Of a DNA stretch of 64,000 nt, positions 16,173-24,544 are shown piece by piece. A program made the translations under genes and the position numbers. Positions within the stretch are counted from its first letter, which is position 1; the number at the start of each line of letters is the position of its first letter. The notes under the pieces are model-generated. The model did no database searches. It saw nothing but the letters and a program-made list of their open reading frames with translations, and had not been told where the DNA came from. Source of the stretch: Halorientalis salina (GTDB lineage: Archaea > Halobacteriota > Halobacteria > Halobacteriales > Haloarculaceae); the NCBI RefSeq assembly GCF_005049285.1, contig NZ_SOSC01000009.1, positions 1 to 64,000 of the forward strand, given 5' to 3'.

Positions 16173-16274
16173 GGTTCGCGCGGAGCGCGAACCGCTCCTC
16201 GCAAAAACATGGGTGAAAAAGGCTGAACGCTCGCTCCGCTCGCGTTCAGTGAACCGCGCGCCGTAGGCGCGCGG
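16173..16274. repeat. Hairpin cluster upstream of the L44e operon
   Basis: Three strong inverted repeats occur in about 100 bp: 16173-16193 (ggttcgcgc, loop gga, 9 bp perfect), 16223-16249 (ctgaacgc/gcgttcag, loop 11) and 16254-16274 (ccgcgcgcc, loop gta, 9 bp perfect). It resembles the block after sufD and the one at 16730-16867. T-runs for minus-strand transcripts lie between them (aaaaa at 16203 and 16216). The flanking bases 16082-16172 and 16275-16342 show no gene. Confidence 0.75.
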
Positions 16275-16342
16275 ATGCTGGTAGTCAGTACAGGCCATTC
16301 ATCCAGCAGACAGGTGAGCCAGTAGATGAGGTTGATTTATGC

Positions 16343-16540
16343 TCACAGGTGCCCGGAATCCCACAAATAGAGGAGAGTATATACAGAAAAGAAAACAATG
16401 ACCTGAACCAGTCTCGGTAGGCTCCCTGGTTCAGGACTCTCTTCGAGGGGCACGATCACGATAGTAGCGACAAAGAGCGAAAAGAAGAGGGACAATATGT
16501 TCTTACCAAATGCACGGACCATGCTCGTATCTCTCTCCAT
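16343..16540 (-). CDS. Putative small membrane protein (65 aa) in an AT-richer island
   Basis: ATG 16540 opens a 65-residue frame with two hydrophobic stretches: NILSLFFSLFVATIVIVPL and VQVIVFFSVYTLLYLW. The DNA at about 16320-16640 is visibly richer in A/T than its surroundings and codon use is atypical, so it could be a recent arrival or non-coding. An A/T-rich TATA candidate (minus-strand ggtattttta near 16562-16571) lies about 25 nt upstream. No homologue is recognised. Confidence 0.35.
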   Translation of the reverse strand: MERDTSMVRAFGKNILSLFFSLFVATIVIVPLEESPEPGSLPRLVQVIVFFSVYTLLYLWDSGHL

Positions 16541-16729
16541 GTATTGCCCTAGCCGAATACGAGTAAAAATACCTGTTATATGACGTTTTTCTAACCGTCG
16601 CGTAGTGAATTTCTCGGTGGTCGATCCGCAGACGCAGTGAGCAGTCAGTAATGGGAACGATCCAGTTGCCAGACCTATTGAGTGCTGTTGCGGTCCAAGC
16701 ATCCGTGCGAGCGAAGCGAGCGCGGTTCA

Positions 16730-16867
16730 CCGCGAGCGCGCCTTCGGCGCGACTCGCGGCCTTTTTCGCCCACGTTCACGAGCGCCGCGCGCTCGTGAGC
16801 CCGGCAGAAATCTTCGATTTCTGCAGACGTTTTTCAAGGAGTGGTGGCCGAACGAAGTGAGGCCACC
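16730..16867. repeat. Second hairpin cluster, upstream of the HAH_0734-like gene
   Basis: Four inverted repeats follow one another: 16730-16759 (7+6 bp with one bulged a, loop ttc), 16776-16798 (10 bp perfect, loop cgc), 16804-16824 (gcagaaatc, loop ttc, 9 bp perfect) and 16843-16867 (ggtggcc/ggccacc, loop 11). T-runs follow the first and third (16762-16766, 16830-16834), giving terminator-like units. The stretch 16541-16729 shows no convincing gene. Confidence 0.75.
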
Positions 16868-16925
16868 CGACGCAGAAAAAGGTGGCTTCGAAGCGCTTAA
16901 TGGACGGTCTTGCGAACGCTCGGGC

Positions 16926-17183
16926 ATGAAACAGCTCATCGTCCACGGGGACCCCGGCATCCGGAAGAACGCCGTCATCGAGTACGACGGTGAGGAGTAC
17001 GTCTGTTTTGCCATCGCACGCCAGGGTGAGTGGCACGGCCCCGAGCGCGTCCAGCTGTGGTGTACCATCGGCAAAGAGGAGGAGTACGACGACTACCAGC
17101 GCCGCAACTACATCCCGAACCACCTCGAAACCGAGGACACCGACGCCGACGCCATCGAGGTCGTCGCGAAGTCCTTCACCTGA
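16926..17183 (+). CDS. HAH_0734-family small haloarchaeal protein
   Basis: An 85-residue soluble protein (MKQLIVHGDPGIRKNAVIEY at the start, then GEWHGPERVQLWCTIG). I recognise it as the conserved haloarchaeal family named after Haloarcula hispanica HAH_0734; no function is known. ATG 16926 is chosen because the frame upstream runs through the hairpin cluster. A T6 run follows its stop. Confidence 0.8.
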   Translation: MKQLIVHGDPGIRKNAVIEYDGEEYVCFAIARQGEWHGPERVQLWCTIGKEEEYDDYQRRNYIPNHLETEDTDADAIEVVAKSFT

Positions 17184-17190
17184 TCGGCTC

Positions 17191-17202
17191 CCGCCCTTTT
17201 TT
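17191..17202 (+). terminator. Poly-T terminator after the HAH_0734-like gene
   Basis: The sequence ccgcccttttttcc begins 8 nt after the stop; runs of five or more T are the main archaeal termination signal. Confidence 0.5.
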
Positions 17203-17207
17203 CCGCG

Positions 17208-19586
17208 TCAATCACTGACCGCGAGCTCGTCCTGCTCGACGCTGTATATCGTCACCTCGTCCCACTGCTTTTCGACGGTCACGCCCTGTACGTCCGCGAA
17301 GTTCGTGGGACCGTAGGTCACCCGCTCGGCCGGCCCGAGGTAGATGTACGACACGTCGTACTCGGCGAGCAGTTCGGCCTGTTCGGCCGGCTCACCGGAG
17401 TAGATGGTCCGGACGTCGGCCGCCCGGCGCTGGAAGGCGTCCTCGCCGCGGTAGCCGACCTCGTGGTGCCAGCCGATGACGGTCGGGTGCCCCGTGAGAC
17501 TGGCCGCCGCGCTCGCGCCGCGACCGGCACCCGCGTTCCACTGATAGCCGCCGGGCGCTGAGGTGATGGTCCTTCGGCCCTCGCGGGCGTCGAGCCAGCG
17601 GATCGCCGGCGCCTCGTCGGCGTGGGTGGTCTCGACGAACCGCGTCGCGTTGAGCGTCGGGTCGTCGGTCTGGCTCATCGGTCCCTCGGCCGTGAAGTGG
17701 TCGGTGAGCGCGAGCGTACCGTAGATCCCGCTCCCGGCGATCAGCAGGACGGCGAAGATCGCGAAGGCCGGTTTCCACCGGCCGCCGCTGAGCGCGAGAG
17801 ACGGTTTGTGCTGCCAGACGAGGTGGGCCAGGGCCACGCCAGCGGCGACGCCCCAGAGCACCCACACTTGCATGTAGGTCTTGAACACCGTGTTCATCCG
17901 GCCGGGTCCGGCCTGTTCCTGGACGTACGCGAACTCGACGAGCAGGACCAGTCCCGCGCCCGCGACGAGTAACACCGCCTCGAAGCCCGGCATGGACGGT
18001 GCAGTTCCCGCTTTCGGGCCGCCACCCGTCTCGTCCGGGTCGGTGCCGTCGCTGCCACCGTCGGCACCCACTGCCGCGGGTGCCGGCTCTGTGACCGTCT
18101 CACGGCGGTCGGCAACGACTCGCGTAAGCGCCCAGACGACGCCGATAAGGGGTGCGACCAACGCGACGACGGCCGCCTTGGTCACGACGCTGATGGCGAC
18201 GACGAGCAGGAGCATGACGCCGAGCCGCCCCCTGCGCTGCAGACGGGGGAGCGCGTGCCTGAGGAGGTACGGAACGAACACGAGCAGGAACGTCCCGTGG
18301 ACGAGCAACAAGGGACCGAGCGGACTCCGCTGGGGGAACAACCCGAGGCCGCGGCCGCTGGCGGTACCGAACCAGAACGGCAGCGACAGGACGACGCCGC
18401 CGACGACGACGAACGCGCCGAACGCCCCGGCCGTCAGCAAACGGGTGAGTTCCTCGCCCGCCCAGTTCCCTGGTCGGCGGAGCCGCTCTGTCAACGCCGA
18501 CGGCAACAACGTGCGCGGGTCGGTCGGGGCGAGGTACAGCGTCAGCAGCGTGAGGCCGCCGACGCTCGGGAACGACCAGGTGTTGACGACCGCGAGCATG
18601 CCGGCGAGCGGCGGGAGCGTCCCCAACACGAGCAGCCGACGACGCGTGCGCTCGGACTCGGGCGTGCGGTAGTACCCGAAGAGGAGCGCGGCGACAAGCA
18701 GGAGAAACGGCGTACTCATCATGTGGGCGTGCAGGTCGCCGTTCAGCCAGGCGAAGAACGGGAACTCGTTGATGGTGCCCTCGATGATGCGGCTGGCACC
18801 CCAGTAGCCGAAGTCGCCCAGCGAGTTCGCCAGGCCCTCGACGGGGATCGAGAAGAGGCCGGCAACGAAGCCGGCGACGCCGTCGGGCAACAGCCAGACG
18901 ACGAACTGGCCGGGCGTCGAGAGGTTGCTGGCGAACCCGACGAAGAAGGCCCCGAACAGGCCACCGAGCCACCGGGGACTGTCCCGGTGGGCTGCGATCG
19001 ACCCCGCGAGGCCGTAGGCGGCGGTCACGAGCATGGCGTAGAACCCGGCGAGTCCGAGGTTGTACGCGTACTGCGGTGCGGTGCCGGTCAGCCGAGTCAA
19101 CAGCGAGACCAGCAGGTGACCGCCGTAGTAGTAGCTGACCGGTTCGCCGGCGAACCACATGTCCTCGGGCGGCAGGGTCTCGGCACGCAGCAGCGATTTC
19201 AGGAGGCCGAAATCGAGGAACTTCTCGCCGCCGGCCGGATGCACCGCCGGATCGACGGCCCGCATCGCCACGAGAACGCAGAAAGCGACGGTGAACACGC
19301 CGACCGTCTCGGCGAGCACTCGGCGGTCGAGTTCGATGTCCCGGACCCAGACGAGTCCGACGACGAGGCCGAACAGCAACACGAGGCCGACCCAGACGGC
19401 CACCGAGAGCGAGAGCCGGCCGACCCAGTAGCCGACGATCCAGAGTATCGCCGCGGAGATAGGGAGCGCGACGCCCATCCCGCGGTCGGCCAGCCGTGGG
19501 AGGAGGGTCGCTGCGATCGGGACGCCGGCCAGCAGGAGGGCGAGGTAGACGACCAACCAGAGCGCGACGAGGCCGTATTCCATCAC
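17208..19586 (-). CDS. DUF2298 multi-spanning membrane protein
   Basis: A 792-residue protein with about 12-14 transmembrane helices. The DUF2298 (archaeal/Chloroflexi YYY-domain) pattern is visible: GGEKFLDFGLLKSLLRAETL, then MWFAGEPVSYYYGGHLLVSL, and later RMNTVFKTYMQVWVLWG. These resemble GT-C glycosyltransferase-like membrane proteins, so a role in glycan or lipid transfer at the membrane is a guess. The C-terminal 150 residues are soluble (SAPGGYQWNAGAGRGAS, VIGWHHEVGYRG). It is divergent from the glycosyltransferase/GtrA pair. Confidence 0.85.
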   Translation of the reverse strand: MMEYGLVALWLVVYLALLLAGVPIAATLLPRLADRGMGVALPISAAILWIVGYWVGRLSLSVAVWVGLVLLFGLVVGLVWVRDIELDRRVLAETVGVFTVAFCVLVAMRAVDPAVHPAGGEKFLDFGLLKSLLRAETLPPEDMWFAGEPVSYYYGGHLLVSLLTRLTGTAPQYAYNLGLAGFYAMLVTAAYGLAGSIAAHRDSPRWLGGLFGAFFVGFASNLSTPGQFVVWLLPDGVAGFVAGLFSIPVEGLANSLGDFGYWGASRIIEGTINEFPFFAWLNGDLHAHMMSTPFLLLVAALLFGYYRTPESERTRRRLLVLGTLPPLAGMLAVVNTWSFPSVGGLTLLTLYLAPTDPRTLLPSALTERLRRPGNWAGEELTRLLTAGAFGAFVVVGGVVLSLPFWFGTASGRGLGLFPQRSPLGPLLLVHGTFLLVFVPYLLRHALPRLQRRGRLGVMLLLVVAISVVTKAAVVALVAPLIGVVWALTRVVADRRETVTEPAPAAVGADGGSDGTDPDETGGGPKAGTAPSMPGFEAVLLVAGAGLVLLVEFAYVQEQAGPGRMNTVFKTYMQVWVLWGVAAGVALAHLVWQHKPSLALSGGRWKPAFAIFAVLLIAGSGIYGTLALTDHFTAEGPMSQTDDPTLNATRFVETTHADEAPAIRWLDAREGRRTITSAPGGYQWNAGAGRGASAAASLTGHPTVIGWHHEVGYRGEDAFQRRAADVRTIYSGEPAEQAELLAEYDVSYIYLGPAERVTYGPTNFADVQGVTVEKQWDEVTIYSVEQDELAVSD

Positions 19587-19692
19587 CCGAGAGAGGTATG
19601 GCCGACCCTATACCTTTTGTGACTCGGTACCCGTCGCGGGGAGACGTGAGAAGTCGAACAGTTTTTACACTCCCACCCGGTTTCTCCCACCA

Positions 19693-20469
19693 ATGAGTCG
19701 GTCCCTTGGTATCGTCGTGCCGGCGTTCCGGCCCGATATCGAGCGGGTATCGACGTACGTCACCGCCCTCCACGAGCGCCTCGACCCCGCCGAAATCCGG
19801 GTCGAAATCGACGTTCCCGCCGACGGCGTCGTCGCGCAACTGGAGCGGCTCCCCGTCACGGTCGGTGTTTCACCGTATCGACGGGGGAAAGGAGCGGCCA
19901 TCACGGCCGGGTTCGAGGCCCTGGAAACCGACGTGCTGGCCTTCGCCGACGCCGACGGGAGTACGCCCGCCGATTCGATGGCGTCGGTGGTCGAGCCGGT
20001 GGTGACCGACGAGGCAGATCTGGCGGTCGGCTCGCGTCGGCATCCCGACGCGACGATCCACAGTCACCAGACACTGGCACGGCGGTATCTCGGGGACGGG
20101 TTCGCCTTTCTCGGTCGGCTGTTGCTGGAAGTCGACCTGCACGATTTCCAGTGCGGGGCGAAAGCGATCTCGGCAGCGGCCTGGGACCAGGTCCGGGGAC
20201 ACATCTACGAACCCGGTTTCGCCTGGGATATCGAACTCATCGCGATGGCAGCGGCGGTGAACCAGCGCATCGCGGAGGTCCCGATCGACTGGGAGGACCA
20301 GCCGGGGTCGACGGTTTCGCCGGTTCGGACGACGCTGTCGATGGGTCGGGCACTGTTCGTCGCACGGCATCGGGCAAAGCAGCTCAGGGACAGTCGGTTG
20401 CACAACGCCATCGCTGCGAGTCGCGAGGAGCAGCCGGCGCTGATCGACCGAGACGACGCCGAGATGTAA
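19693..20469 (+). CDS. Family 2 glycosyltransferase (dolichyl-phosphate mannosyltransferase-like)
   Basis: A 258-residue GT-A enzyme without membrane helices. The nucleotide-sugar domain shows RRGKGAAITAGFEALETD, the metal-binding FADADGSTP, RYLGDGFAFLGRLLLEVDLH, and DFQCGAKAI with the EPGFAWDIEL acceptor segment of DPM1-like enzymes. It probably transfers a sugar from a nucleotide to a polyprenyl phosphate on the cytoplasmic face. A tttttacac TATA-like element lies about 30 nt upstream. The GtrA gene starts 2 nt after its stop. Confidence 0.88.
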   Translation: MSRSLGIVVPAFRPDIERVSTYVTALHERLDPAEIRVEIDVPADGVVAQLERLPVTVGVSPYRRGKGAAITAGFEALETDVLAFADADGSTPADSMASVVEPVVTDEADLAVGSRRHPDATIHSHQTLARRYLGDGFAFLGRLLLEVDLHDFQCGAKAISAAAWDQVRGHIYEPGFAWDIELIAMAAAVNQRIAEVPIDWEDQPGSTVSPVRTTLSMGRALFVARHRAKQLRDSRLHNAIAASREEQPALIDRDDAEM

Positions 20470-20471
20470 CC

Positions 20472-20939
20472 ATGAGCGACGACTACTCGCTTTTCGGACT
20501 CGTCCGGGCGCGACTGCGAGCGATCGCGTCGGGGATGCGATTCGGGCGGTTCGTCTCGGTCGGCGTCGTCGGTTTCGTCGTCGACACCATGGTCATCACG
20601 GCACTGACGGTCGGGTTCGCGGTCCCGACGCTGTGGGCGAAACTGGCCAGCGCCGAGACGGCCATTATCGTGATGTTCGCGCTGAACGAGCGGTGGACCT
20701 TCGAGCGCTGGGGCGAGGCCGAACTCCTGTCGCTGGCTCGGCGGTTCGTGACCTCGAACGTCGTCCGGACCGGCGGAGTCGCGGTGGCAACGGGCGTGTT
20801 GCTGGCGCTGAACGGCTGGTTCGGAATCTGGGTGCCGATCGCCAACGCCGTCGGGATCGGCGTCGGCTTCGTCGTGAACTTCGTGTTCGAGAGCCTGCTG
20901 ACGTGGCGTGTCCACACGAGCCACACCGAGGATAAGTAA
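20472..20939 (+). CDS. GtrA-family membrane protein
   Basis: A 155-residue protein with four predicted membrane helices (RFVSVGVVGFVVDTMVITAL, AKLASAETAIIVMFALNERW, VVRTGGVAVATGVLLALNGW, ANAVGIGVGFVVNFVFESL) and the GtrA signatures NERWTF and NFVFESLLTWR. GtrA proteins are thought to flip polyprenyl-linked sugars. The tight pairing with a DPM-like transferase supports a shared role in envelope glycosylation. Confidence 0.88.
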   Translation: MSDDYSLFGLVRARLRAIASGMRFGRFVSVGVVGFVVDTMVITALTVGFAVPTLWAKLASAETAIIVMFALNERWTFERWGEAELLSLARRFVTSNVVRTGGVAVATGVLLALNGWFGIWVPIANAVGIGVGFVVNFVFESLLTWRVHTSHTEDK

Positions 20940-20992
20940 CAGACGGCTTCCGAATCACAACCCTTAATGGGAGGTCGGGGTTACAGAAAGGT

Positions 20993-21067
20993 AGCGGGAT
21001 GGGATAGCCAGGAGATTCCGGCGGGCTCATAACCCGCAGACCGGTGGTTCAAATCCACCTCCCGCTA
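20993..21067 (+). tRNA. Initiator tRNA-Met (CAT)
   Basis: 75 nt. Acceptor agcggga (20993-20999) pairs with tcccgct (21060-21066), with discriminator A. The A1-T72 pair, the anticodon arm gcgggctcataacccgc with consecutive G-C pairs, and overall similarity to the haloarchaeal initiator mark it as initiator rather than elongator. No intron. A cttaatgg TATA-like element lies about 30 nt upstream. Its 3' end is duplicated at 21182-21200. Confidence 0.95.
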
Positions 21068-21200
21068 CTTTTCAGCGAACAATTCGCCGCAGAGTCTCGG
21101 CTCTGCGGCACCAGTGAGCCTGTAAGTAGGGTCACGGTGATTTGAAGTAGAGAAACGCGAGCGTAGCGAGCGTTTCGCGTAGTTCAAATCCACCTCCCGC
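21047..21200. repeat. Duplicated tRNA-Met 3' end (attachment-site-like direct repeat)
   Basis: gttcaaatccacctcccgc occurs at 21047-21065 (inside the tRNA) and again, identical over 19 bp, at 21182-21200. The 116 bp between hold a 9-bp hairpin (21086-21109) and the left arm of an imperfect inverted repeat (21136-21149) that pairs with the second copy (21180-21194), with an inner stem 21152-21158/21170-21176. A duplicated tRNA 3' end is what integration by a tyrosine recombinase leaves, but there is no integrase here. Confidence 0.65.
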
Positions 21201-21282
21201 AATGTTCTACCGTCAGAGACCGTGGCCGACGAGTTACGTCGTCGTTGATCAGGCGTTCTACAAACTCGTTCCTGGCCGACGG

Positions 21283-21492
21283 TCACTCACGTTGTCGAGC
21301 GCGTTGCCAGGACACGAACCAGAGGGCGGTCAGGCCGAGGGCACAGACGATAGCGAGGAGACCGCCGGCGGCGACGGCGAGGAGGTGGTCACGAATCGGT
21401 CCTATGGCCGTGGCTGGCGAACGGGCGGCGACGAAGCCGAAACTCCCCAGGCCGAGGAGACAGAGGACGAACAGGCCGTACCGTGAGTCCAT
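21283..21492 (-). CDS. Small two-helix membrane protein (69 aa)
   Basis: A 69-residue protein starting MDSRYGLF with two hydrophobic helices (GLFVLCLLGLGSFGFVAA and LLAVAAGGLLAIVCALGLTA) and a basic end (QRARQRE). ATG 21492 lies 7 nt after the stop of the phosphoribosyltransferase gene, so it is probably co-transcribed. No family is recognised. Confidence 0.55.
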   Translation of the reverse strand: MDSRYGLFVLCLLGLGSFGFVAARSPATAIGPIRDHLLAVAAGGLLAIVCALGLTALWFVSWQRARQRE

Positions 21493-21499
21493 GCGGCGG

Positions 21500-22069
21500 T
21501 CAGTCGTCGCCGGTTTCGTCGACGATGACGACTTCCCCGTCGACGACGTCGACGTTGATGAGCGTCTTCGGTTCGTATCCGGTGCCGTCGAGGGCGTTCT
21601 CGCCGCCGACCTTCTTGATGACGGTGACGATGTCGCCGATGTCAGCGCCGATCTCTTCGAGCGCGCCACAGAGGGCCTTGAGGGTGCCGCCGGTCGAGAG
21701 CACGTCGTCGATGAGGAGGACGCGGTCGCCCTCGTAGACGTCGTTCATGTACATCTCGCTCTCGGAGTAGCCGGTGACCTGCGAAAGCGAGACCTCGCCG
21801 TCGAGGCCGTAGTGGCGCTTGCGGACGACGACGAGGGGGATGTCGGTCATCAGCGAGACGGCGGTGGAGATGTGGATGCCCATCGCAGCGGGGGTGACGA
21901 TCTTGTCGACGTCTTCGAGTTCCGCCTTGCGGATGATCTTGATGACGATCTCCCGGAGCAGTTCCGGACGGAGCATCGGGACGCCGTCGCTGATGGGGTG
22001 GACGAAGTACTGGTAGCCGTTTTTCTCGATGATGGGGGCGTCACGCAGCGACTGCTGCAATCGGTCCAT
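21500..22069 (-). CDS. hpt: Hypoxanthine/guanine phosphoribosyltransferase-like protein
   Basis: A 189-residue type I phosphoribosyltransferase. The PRPP-binding signature is [17 protein letters not shown]; other family marks are [17 protein letters not shown] and [13 protein letters not shown]. The archaeal HGPRTase-like group salvages purine bases to nucleotides, though haloarchaeal activity can differ. A minus-strand ctttttatca TATA element (22092-22101) lies about 25-30 nt before ATG 22069. Confidence 0.87.
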   Translation of the reverse strand: MDRLQQSLRDAPIIEKNGYQYFVHPISDGVPMLRPELLREIVIKIIRKAELEDVDKIVTPAAMGIHISTAVSLMTDIPLVVVRKRHYGLDGEVSLSQVTGYSESEMYMNDVYEGDRVLLIDDVLSTGGTLKALCGALEEIGADIGDIVTVIKKVGGENALDGTGYEPKTLINVDVVDGEVVIVDETGDD

Positions 22070-22106
22070 ACCGCCCGCTTTACCGCCGATGATAAAAAGA
22101 TACGCG

Positions 22107-23960
22107 TCACACGAGCGCGAGGAATTCGCTCAGAACGCCCATCGCCGGCAGCGCGAACCCGCCGGCGGACGCGAAATAGACCAGCCCGGAAAGGAGCGTA
22201 AAGACGGTTCCGACGCCCGTTGTCAATCCGAGAGCGATGGCTCCAGCACGATCCGGGACAGTCGTCGAGAGCGACCTGGCGACGACCCAGAGCCCCAGCA
22301 GGGTGCCGGTCGCGATCGCGAGGAGCGCGTGGAACTGGACAGCCTCGCCGAGTCCCGGGTTCGTCAGGCCGAGGTAGGCGACGACGAGTTGGCTGCCGAC
22401 GAAGACCGTTCCGGCAAAGGTCCAGAGCGCCGTCGGCCAGTGGACGTCGAGTGCGCCGCGGACGGCCGGAACCCGGACGAGCGCGTAGATCGAAAGGGGA
22501 AAGAGTGGGTGGAGGTACCGGACCGTGACCTGCGCGTGGATCGGGAGCTTCGGGACGTACAAGAGGCTGAAGAGGATCGCACACGCGAGCACGTAGCAAT
22601 CGGTCGCCCCGACCGGCGTCCGGACGTGTCGACGGAGCCGTGTCGTCGTCTCCCCCCGCAGCGAGTGGGCGATAGCTAGCGGGATTCCGAGGAGCCCACC
22701 AACGAGCGGAGCCGACTCCAACATGGTGAGGTTGATCGCTTCGAGGCCGTCTCCAGAGGCGACACCGGAGAGAAACCCTGAACGGATGAACGTCTGGTAC
22801 AGCCGGATCGGCTCCGTGACGCTGACGACGACACCGTCCCAGAGCAGGGACCCGAACGTCAGGGCGATATCAACGCCGGTGCCCACGACCGGAATCGGAA
22901 TTCCGCCACCACCACCCCCGCTCAGATCGAGATCGCCCGGAGCCTGGTCGAACGGGGTGAGCATTCGCGGCGGTTGGACTGGGTTTCCCGAGACAAGGAG
23001 GTTCGTCAGGAAGAATGGAAGCAGTGAGACGAGGAAAGCGAGAGCCACGAGGCCGAGCGTCCGTCGATCGTTCGAGGGGGCAGTCGCCACGTCGATGGCC
23101 ACGAGCGGGACAAACAGGAGCAGAGCCTCTGCAGCGTGTATCCAGGCCATAATCCCCACTGCGGCGTAGGCGAGCGCGCGGAACGAAGCGGAGTGGTCGG
23201 TCCGCCGTCGGCTCCGATAGAGGGCGTACACCACAGTGACCAGGAGCAGCGCGGTGAACGAGTGTCGCTTCGGTATCGAAGCCCAGAACGCGACCGGGGT
23301 CCCCAGAACCGTCGCCGCACCTGCCATGAGTCCCACCCGTGCGTCGTACAGTTCAGCGACCAGTCGGTAGAGGACGACGCCGGTAAGCGCTGTGGCAAGC
23401 AGCGTCACGACCTGTAACGCGAAGATCGGATACAGCGATTCCGCGAGGGGAGTCGCGACACCGAGGTTCGTCAGGAAGGCAACGACGGCCAGTCCGCTGC
23501 CACCGACGACGATCCAATCGCGGTCGAGGAGTCGGCCGACCGTCGTCGCGAACCCGACCAGAACGAGGCTCCAGAGTGCGAAGACGACGACCGACGGTGC
23601 GAGAACCGTCGCGAGGGCCTCGAACGCCCAGAGCACCGGCAGTGCGAAAAAGACGATGCCGTAGTTTCGCCCGTAGGCTCTGCCGTCCGCGCGGTACGTC
23701 CCGGGCGCTTCGCGGCCGCCCCCGTACGGGGCCTCGGTTATGTACAGATGGCCGTCGGCGACGTTGACCAGCGTGTTCGCGATGGCGTTGGTGTCCGTGA
23801 TGAACACCCCGATCCGCCAGTAGAGGCCGAAGAAACAGAGCCCACCCAAAAAGAGCGCGAGTCCTCGCCTGTCGCCGAAGACGGCACGACCGACGAGTCG
23901 ACCGATGGCGCTGCCACGGGCGGACAGTCCGCGCAGCGAAAACCGGTTCCGCGTGCTCAT
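22107..23960 (-). CDS. Large multi-spanning membrane protein (putative GT-C-like)
   Basis: A 617-residue protein with about 12 hydrophobic helices and few motifs. The first extracytoplasmic loop ([20 protein letters not shown], then [15 protein letters not shown]) follows helix 1, as in GT-C glycosyltransferase-like proteins, and a Gly-run loop lies near residue 350. Function cannot be assigned. Its ATG overlaps the stop of the secreted-protein gene upstream (ATGA), so the two are translated from one mRNA. Confidence 0.75.
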   Translation of the reverse strand: MSTRNRFSLRGLSARGSAIGRLVGRAVFGDRRGLALFLGGLCFFGLYWRIGVFITDTNAIANTLVNVADGHLYITEAPYGGGREAPGTYRADGRAYGRNYGIVFFALPVLWAFEALATVLAPSVVVFALWSLVLVGFATTVGRLLDRDWIVVGGSGLAVVAFLTNLGVATPLAESLYPIFALQVVTLLATALTGVVLYRLVAELYDARVGLMAGAATVLGTPVAFWASIPKRHSFTALLLVTVVYALYRSRRRTDHSASFRALAYAAVGIMAWIHAAEALLLFVPLVAIDVATAPSNDRRTLGLVALAFLVSLLPFFLTNLLVSGNPVQPPRMLTPFDQAPGDLDLSGGGGGGIPIPVVGTGVDIALTFGSLLWDGVVVSVTEPIRLYQTFIRSGFLSGVASGDGLEAINLTMLESAPLVGGLLGIPLAIAHSLRGETTTRLRRHVRTPVGATDCYVLACAILFSLLYVPKLPIHAQVTVRYLHPLFPLSIYALVRVPAVRGALDVHWPTALWTFAGTVFVGSQLVVAYLGLTNPGLGEAVQFHALLAIATGTLLGLWVVARSLSTTVPDRAGAIALGLTTGVGTVFTLLSGLVYFASAGGFALPAMGVLSEFLALV

Positions 23961-24445
23961 TCGCGGACCTCGACGGTAACGGTGCGGTTCGCGAGCACGC
24001 GCTCGGTCCCGTTCGCTCGCAGCGTGAGCACCAGTTCCCCGGTGTATTCCGTCTGCGAGAACGTCTCCGGCGGGAACGTGTCCCGTTCGACCGTCAGCGT
24101 CCGCCGCTCGGTCCCGGATTCGACGAAGTAGACCGATTGCCGGCTGTAACTCAGCGCCGGCACGTTCAGTTTGTAGTTCAGGACCGGCCGGCCCGTGACG
24201 CTCTCGAACTCGACCTCGGTCTCGGGAACCTCGAGATAGTAGGTCCCGGAACCGTAACTCCCCTGCTGGAATCGAGCAGTCGACGGGAGCGAGGCGTTCG
24301 CGACCGTCACGTTCCCCGTCCCGACATCGGGTGTAGACTGCTGGGATCGTTCGATGTCGACGACCCCCAATCCCGGCGCAGCGACGAGTGTCCCGAGCAC
24401 GATGATCGCACCAGCGACGAGCGGACTGCGGGACGCGAGGTTCAT
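23957..24445 (-). CDS. Secreted or membrane-anchored protein of unknown function
   Basis: A 162-residue protein. The N-terminal hydrophobic segment (LVAGAIIVLGTLVAAPGLGV) is a signal peptide or anchor, followed by an Asn/Thr-rich beta-strand domain with several NxS/T sequons (GNVTVANAS, ANRTVTVEV). It overlaps the large membrane protein gene by 4 bp and probably works with it outside the membrane. A gtataaaag TATA box lies about 25-33 nt before the start. Confidence 0.72.
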   Translation of the reverse strand: MNLASRSPLVAGAIIVLGTLVAAPGLGVVDIERSQQSTPDVGTGNVTVANASLPSTARFQQGSYGSGTYYLEVPETEVEFESVTGRPVLNYKLNVPALSYSRQSVYFVESGTERRTLTVERDTFPPETFSQTEYTGELVLTLRANGTERVLANRTVTVEVRE

Positions 24446-24469
24446 TACCTGTCCTCTCGTAGATGTGTC

Positions 24470-24478
24470 GTATAAAAG
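24470..24478 (-). promoter_or_regulatory. TATA box of the secreted-protein/membrane-protein operon
   Basis: On the minus strand cttttatac lies 25-33 nt before ATG 24445, giving a leaderless or nearly leaderless mRNA. Confidence 0.6.
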
Positions 24479-24544
24479 TATTGTCCGGGTTTGCCGACGC
24501 TGTCGCTCAGCAGTCGGTCGATAAAAACGGAAAGTAACGCGTGG

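Noticed and set aside
16711-16722. Direct repeat gcgagcg-aa-gcgagcg as a possible CRISPR-like or operator element
   Set aside because: Only two adjacent copies and a motif type very common in haloarchaeal DNA; no array.
21068-21181. Possible integrase remnant between the two tRNA 3'-end copies
   Set aside because: No frame in the 116 bp resembles a recombinase; only hairpins are present.
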